This document shows positions 55,638-60,101 of a stretch of 60,101 bases of DNA, piece by piece (the stretch's first letter is position 1; the number at the start of each line of letters is the position of its first letter). The stretch spans positions 1-60,101 of the forward strand of contig JAFYWV010000120.1 in assembly GCA_017546505.1 (NCBI GenBank), in the 5' to 3' direction. Source of the stretch: Bacteroidaceae bacterium. GTDB taxonomy: Bacteria > Bacteroidota > Bacteroidia > Bacteroidales > Bacteroidaceae. A model generated the notes under the pieces. The model did no database searches and was not told the origin of the DNA. It saw only the letters and a list, made by a program, of their open reading frames with translations. Position numbers and translations under genes: made by a program.

Positions 55638-58600
55638 TCACTCTTTGATTAGTTCAAACTCTGCACCCGAAGCGAAGTCCTGACCATTCTGCGAGCTTGT
55701 TGCAGTAAAGCGCACGAAACGAGCCTTTACAGGAGCCTTGAAAAGAACAGTCTGCTTGTCGGCACTGTATGGGAACTCACCCTCAACAACAGGCTCGCTC
55801 CAGTTCTTGCCGTCTGCACTAATCTGAATCTTGTAACCCTTTACATTACCGTTGTTACCCCCGTCCTGACGAGGCATATACTTGAATCCCTTGATTGTCA
55901 CCTCTTCGTTTGCATCAAAATCAATCCAGTGAGGATAATTTGCAACGGTTACTGAATACATTGTATGCCAAATTGTTGATGGGTCACCATCGAGCATCTT
56001 CTCGGCACCCGAACCCGGCTCAAGGCTTGAACAGAAGGCAACAGTAACAGGTATTGATGTCACAGCTTCATAAGAATATGTTGCTGCGAGCTTTGGTGTA
56101 GCTTTCTCCCATACGGTAATAGAACCACCCTTACTCATATCAACAGGAGCTGTATAAAGAGTCTTCTTGCCGTTCTTGCCAAGCTTATAATATATTTCAG
56201 CACCATCCTTTGCGCAAGACATTGTAACCGTACCACGCATATCACGCTTAAGGACAACAGGAATTACACCTGACGCTGCGACATTCGCAATCTGCTCGTA
56301 GTCATCACCGGCTTTCACGGGACGCATAATGAAAGCAACAGTATTGTCGCCGGACTTCACAAGGTCGTGCTCCAATGGGCCACCCTGTCCACAGCTGTTA
56401 CCGCCAAGACCGTTAACCTTTGCATCAAGATGCAACCAAGTACCCGATGATGCAGGCAACTGATATGGGTGTGCAGCCTCTGTGAGTTCAACATCGTTCC
56501 AAGGCAATGCAGTTGTTGAGAGTGCACCTGTTGAAACAAACATCACACCATTGCCGGCATTGTTTGTCAATGCAGCCCAACGCACCTCCTCACGGTTCGC
56601 CATATCCTGTGGTTTTGGGAAATGTACGAACTGGTCGGCAACAGTGCTCTTGTACTGCTGGATGAACGCACCCGTACGGCGGTCATTGTAATTGTTCCAA
56701 GGACCACGGCCATAGTATGTGTATTGGTCGAGGCTCTTCGGCAACTGCAACAGATAGCCCACACGTGCAAGCGCAACAGCAGCATCACTGCCAGTCACCG
56801 AGCTGTTGAGTTCAATAGAACCATCGGGGTATATTGTCCAAATTCTGTTTGATACAAAGTGGAATTCATTCTCGCCGAACTCGCGTGTATCGCTCTGCAA
56901 AGTGAAGCTGTTATCCTCATTCTTCACACGGCGACCCGGGTGCTTAGCCTGTGAACGTACGATATACTGTAGTACAATTGTACCATCGGCATTCTTCTGT
57001 GACACAAATGATGTCACCACATCCTCAAGGTTATACAAACCAAGGGCGAACCAACGGTTCCACGCCCAAATATCATTGTCAACAGGAGCACGGTAGCCAC
57101 TGAGAGTCATTGAAGAACCCTTCTCGAACACAGTCTCATTACCATAGACAACGCTCTCAAAAACACCGGTCTTGTTATTGAACACAACAGTGAAATCATC
57201 ACCTGTAACAGTTGTTGTAGCATTAGCCTTGTCTTCGGTCATCTTCACCTTGACATCGCTCTTTGCAACGTCGGCAAGCAAAGCAGCCTTTGCTGCACCC
57301 TGAAGCAAAATCTGCTCTTCCATCTGTGCATAACCCTTCTTTGCCCAAGGCATATCCTTCTTCAAAAGAAGCTGCACCTTTACGAAATACTCCTTGTCGG
57401 CAGCAAAGTTCGCATTGTTGAACTTGAGTTTGAATGTCTTTGCTGTACGTGGAGCAATCTTCATATCAGGCATATAGTAAGAATCAATCTGCTTACCGTT
57501 CTCCCAAAGCGAAACCTTCACATCAAGGTCGCACAAGCAGTTGAAATAGCGTTTGTTGAATATTTCAATCTCACCATTTTCAAGCATCTTTATACCCGCA
57601 TTCTGGTAAACCTTCTTCACCTCATAATATTGTGGTTTAGGTGAATGGTCGGGGAACATAATACCGTTCATACAGAATGTGTGGTCATTTGGACGGTCAC
57701 CGAAGTCACCACCATAACCCATATATCTGTCACCGGTTTTTGGATCAACGTTCCAGAAAGCCTGGTCAGCCCAATCCCATATAGCACCACCGATAAAGAA
57801 GTTGGTACTCTCGATTGCCTCCCAATAATCAACAAGATTACCGGCAGCATTACCCATTGAGTGGGCATACTCCGAAATGTGGAAAGGATAAACAATATTC
57901 ATCTTACCCTTCACAGCCTCACGTGTCCAGCCTATGGAAGGATACTGGTTAGAACCCATATCAACGATATTGTTGTTACGCTCATATTGAACCGGGCGCG
58001 AAGCATCAAAAGCCTTCAGTTCCTTGTAAGCCTTCACAAAGTTGTCACCGGGGCCGGCCTCGTTACCGAGTGACCAGATGCAGACAGCCGGACTGTTTAT
58101 TGTAGCGTGAGCCATCTCCATCACACGTGCAACGTGAGCATTTGTAAACTCAGGAACGTGAGAGAGAGACTCTTTGCCATAGTAATACTCGTGGCTCTCG
58201 ATGTTTGCCTCGTCCTCCAGGTAGATACCGTACTTGTCACAGAGATAGTACCAATATGGTGCATCGGGATAGTGAGCATTACGCACGTGGTTGATATTAC
58301 CCTGCAACATAAGCATAACCTCCTTCTTCATCTGCTCACGTGTCAACGCGTGACCACGCTCAAGGCTATTCTCGTGGCGGTTCACACCCTTCATCTTGAT
58401 GGGCTTGCCATTCAGATAGTAGTAACGTCCAGCCAAGCCGAACTCATCGTCCTCGGCCTTTGTATCACGTATTTCAACTTCGCGGAAACCAAAATATGTA
58501 GATGCTGTTTCAACCACATTACCTTTTTTGTCGAGCAGAGAAACAACAAGTGTATAACGGTTAGGCTCCTCGGCGCTCCACTTTGCAGGAGCGGCAACAG

Positions 58601-59690
58601 GAATATCAAGCTTCAAAGTCTTTGTATCACCGGCAAGCAACTGTTCAAAAGCAGCAGTTGCTGTTGCACCCTCAACAGCCTCGTTTTCGTCGCTGTAGAG
58701 CGCATTCTTGTAGAGCTGCGCCTTGACCTGATATTTCTTTGCTTTCTTTGAAGTGAGGTTGCGGACATCTACTTCAATGTTTGCAACAGCATCCTTGTAC
58801 TCTGCATCAAGATTGGTGCGCACACGAACATCGCGCAGTTCAATGGGATTTGTAGCAGTCAAAGAGACGGTACGGAAGATACCCGGCAAACGGAACATAT
58901 CCTGAGCTTCAAGGAACGAAGCATCGCTGTTTCGATAAACCTCGACAGCAACAACATTCTCACCATCGACAAGGTATTTTGTAATATTGAAAGCGGCAAG
59001 GTTACGAGAGTTCTTTGAGAAACCTACATACTTCCCGTTAATCCAAAGGTAGAAGAACGAATCGACACCATCGAAATTGATGTATATCTCACGGCCTTCC
59101 CAATCAGCAGGCACAGTGAATGTACGACGGTAAGAACCCACCTCGTTACGGAACTTGTATGTAGTATGATGCTGAGCAGGCTCACGCATTACACCACCCT
59201 TCCAGTCACCGACAGCAACCTGATGTTTAAAAATAACCGGTTGGTTAACATAAATTGGTGTACCATACTTCTGCGAACCATCGGCCTGCAAGCCATAGAC
59301 ATTCCAGTTCATAGGCACCTGCACCTTATCCCAAGCCGAAACGTCATAATCGGTCTTGAAGAAATCCACAGGACGCTCCCAAGGGTTAGCCACCCAATTA
59401 AAACTCCACGTACCATCGAGAGAGAAATAGTACTCACTATTCTCGGGCAGTACCTTACGGGCACTCTCCTCACTCTTGAAATTGAAGAACCAAGCCTTAG
59501 GCTGTTCCTTGTTCAGTGCAAGTTCCTCTGGCGACTCCCACTCCACAAGACCGGCCTCTTGCCCTTTTACATAACCATACCCTCTGGGTGCCTCCACATC
59601 GCCATAGGCAAACCCCTTGAGTTTTTGGGCATTGGTTGTCAACGACAAAGAAATGGCCGCCAACAACACCATAACAAATTGTTTTTTCAT
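55638..59690 (-). CDS. Secreted GH2 beta-galactosidase (LacZ type) with C-terminal discoidin-like domain
   Basis: 1350 residues; hydrolyses terminal beta-galactosides. Signal peptide 1-21 (cut near TNA-Q). GH2 sugar-binding, immunoglobulin-like and TIM-barrel domains follow: KGVNRHENSLERGHALT, acid/base Glu544 in WSLGNEAGPG, nucleophile Glu607 in HISEYAHSMGN; then the LacZ-type small chain (YYGRGPWNNYNDR). After about residue 1120 there is a chitobiase/FN3-like segment (GAEIYYKLGKNGKKTLYTAPVDM) and from about 1205 an F5/8-type discoidin domain (PSTIWHTMYSVTVANYPHWIDF ... VKARFVRFTATSS). The extra domains suggest binding to host or plant glycans. No SusC/SusD genes are in the window. Confidence 0.95.
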   Translation of the reverse strand: MKKQFVMVLLAAISLSLTTNAQKLKGFAYGDVEAPRGYGYVKGQEAGLVEWESPEELALNKEQPKAWFFNFKSEESARKVLPENSEYYFSLDGTWSFNWVANPWERPVDFFKTDYDVSAWDKVQVPMNWNVYGLQADGSQKYGTPIYVNQPVIFKHQVAVGDWKGGVMREPAQHHTTYKFRNEVGSYRRTFTVPADWEGREIYINFDGVDSFFYLWINGKYVGFSKNSRNLAAFNITKYLVDGENVVAVEVYRNSDASFLEAQDMFRLPGIFRTVSLTATNPIELRDVRVRTNLDAEYKDAVANIEVDVRNLTSKKAKKYQVKAQLYKNALYSDENEAVEGATATAAFEQLLAGDTKTLKLDIPVAAPAKWSAEEPNRYTLVVSLLDKKGNVVETASTYFGFREVEIRDTKAEDDEFGLAGRYYYLNGKPIKMKGVNRHENSLERGHALTREQMKKEVMLMLQGNINHVRNAHYPDAPYWYYLCDKYGIYLEDEANIESHEYYYGKESLSHVPEFTNAHVARVMEMAHATINSPAVCIWSLGNEAGPGDNFVKAYKELKAFDASRPVQYERNNNIVDMGSNQYPSIGWTREAVKGKMNIVYPFHISEYAHSMGNAAGNLVDYWEAIESTNFFIGGAIWDWADQAFWNVDPKTGDRYMGYGGDFGDRPNDHTFCMNGIMFPDHSPKPQYYEVKKVYQNAGIKMLENGEIEIFNKRYFNCLCDLDVKVSLWENGKQIDSYYMPDMKIAPRTAKTFKLKFNNANFAADKEYFVKVQLLLKKDMPWAKKGYAQMEEQILLQGAAKAALLADVAKSDVKVKMTEDKANATTTVTGDDFTVVFNNKTGVFESVVYGNETVFEKGSSMTLSGYRAPVDNDIWAWNRWFALGLYNLEDVVTSFVSQKNADGTIVLQYIVRSQAKHPGRRVKNEDNSFTLQSDTREFGENEFHFVSNRIWTIYPDGSIELNSSVTGSDAAVALARVGYLLQLPKSLDQYTYYGRGPWNNYNDRRTGAFIQQYKSTVADQFVHFPKPQDMANREEVRWAALTNNAGNGVMFVSTGALSTTALPWNDVELTEAAHPYQLPASSGTWLHLDAKVNGLGGNSCGQGGPLEHDLVKSGDNTVAFIMRPVKAGDDYEQIANVAASGVIPVVLKRDMRGTVTMSCAKDGAEIYYKLGKNGKKTLYTAPVDMSKGGSITVWEKATPKLAATYSYEAVTSIPVTVAFCSSLEPGSGAEKMLDGDPSTIWHTMYSVTVANYPHWIDFDANEEVTIKGFKYMPRQDGGNNGNVKGYKIQISADGKNWSEPVVEGEFPYSADKQTVLFKAPVKARFVRFTATSSQNGQDFASGAEFELIKE

Positions 59691-59722
59691 AAAATAGCTA
59701 TTTATTAATTAACATTACTTTT

Positions 59723-59730
59723 CAAATATA
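59723..59730 (-). promoter_or_regulatory. -7 box of the GH2 gene
   Basis: Minus-strand TATATTTG, exact TAnnTTTG, about 33 nt before the ATG, with TTTTG about 16 nt upstream as a possible -33 element. The rest of the gap to the IS end is AT-rich and holds nothing else that can be supported. Confidence 0.6.
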
Positions 59731-59968
59731 ACGGAACGCACGCGCGCAAAACTTTGTAAAGATAGTATTAATTTTATAAAAAACAAAAGAATAGAACCCG
59801 TAAGTTTCCGACAACAAAGCAAATCCCCCAAAGCAAATCACCGAACCCCAAAGCAACGAAAATGTTTTATAATGAAAAATGTTTACAAAACAGAACAAAA
59901 CCACACAACATCCCCCCAAAAAACAGACAAGAATAATAAATAAAAAAATGAGACTTGTCAAACTGAAG

Positions 59969-60101
59969 TGACCCCAAAAAGTTGGACTGATTAATAAAAA
60001 GTTTATTGGAAAAGAGTTCGGTATTGCACCGGACTCTTTCCTTTTAATCTCAGTTTTATTCTGTCATTGTTGTAGTAGTAGATATACTTCTTTAGTTCCT
60101 G
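59969..60101 (-). mobile_element. Terminal part of an IS3-family (IS150-like) insertion sequence
   Basis: The end starts with TGACCCCAAAAAGTTGGACT at 59969, the type of terminal inverted repeat found in IS150-group elements. The 3' end of the transposase gene lies inside (60003-60101). The other end is outside the window. Confidence 0.8.
60003..60101 (-). CDS. IS3-family transposase OrfB, C-terminal end (partial)
   Basis: The last 32 codons read ELKKYIYYYNNDRIKLRLKG and then KSPVQYRTLFQ before TAA. YIxYYNNxRIKxxLKGxSPxQYR is the conserved end of the DDE transposase (rve domain) of IS3-family elements. The rest is beyond the window. Confidence 0.85.
   Translation of the reverse strand, partial: QELKKYIYYYNNDRIKLRLKGKSPVQYRTLFQ

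Noticed and set aside
58107-58751. 214-residue plus-strand frame
   Set aside because: Antisense to the GH2 catalytic domain; no family features.
59722-59961. 79-residue hydrophobic frame on the minus strand next to the IS end
   Set aside because: AT-rich sequence with low-complexity residues, no start context, and it contains the GH2 -7 box; most likely chance.

Overview
The window looks like a chromosomal segment of a Bacteroidales bacterium. Most promoters that can be seen use the Bacteroidetes -7 box TAnnTTTG. The ATP synthase operon has the order atpD-atpC-(small membrane gene)-atpB-atpE-atpF-atpH-atpA-atpG. There is also a BspA-type LRR fragment, a secreted LacZ-type glycoside hydrolase with a discoidin-like tail, and a Bacteroidetes-type tyrosine recombinase. 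Genus cannot be set from this window.

Host backbone, nearly all on the minus strand: an LRR pseudogene (0.1-0.5 kb); dapA, a TIGR02757 gene and maeB in one operon (0.7-4.7 kb); ligA; a small lipoprotein; the F1Fo ATP synthase operon (17.0-24.2 kb); an NtrC-type two-component pair (25.8-28.5 kb) directly downstream of a TolC/HlyD/MacB-like ABC export locus with three FtsX-type permeases (28.5-39.6 kb); a cyclophilin; the dTDP-L-rhamnose operon rmlA-C-D-B; a 1350-residue GH2 enzyme; and the end of an IS3-family element at the right edge.

Between these host blocks lie two clusters of phage particle genes that complement each other. Cluster 1 (7.4-15.2 kb) has the portal, a 1475-residue candidate ejection protein, two small virion-type proteins and one small plus-strand gene. 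Cluster 2 (39.7-50.8 kb) has the large terminase, scaffold, major capsid, adaptor, tail nozzle, holin and spanin. Neither cluster repeats a function of the other; together they give most of a podovirus-like DNA-packaging particle. No endolysin, tail fibre or replication gene was seen. A third locus (24.3-25.8 kb) has a CI/LexA-like, probably self-cleaving repressor and two small divergent genes, tucked between atpD and the two-component genes.

The strongest new signal is regulatory. Five divergent promoters in clusters 1 and 2 share an extended upstream element, core AGCAACC (in one copy only AGCA), at a fixed distance from a TAnnTTTG-like -7 box. Host promoters checked in this window lack it. 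With the complementary gene content, this suggests that the separated clusters form one co-regulated system: a domesticated, gene-transfer-agent-like particle or a prophage dispersed in the chromosome. This is an inference; the sequence alone does not prove function.

A smaller accessory patch (15.2-16.9 kb) holds a tyrosine recombinase whose 3' end abuts a 5'-truncated DUF3990-like toxin remnant and its small partner gene. No tRNA, rRNA or CRISPR array was seen.
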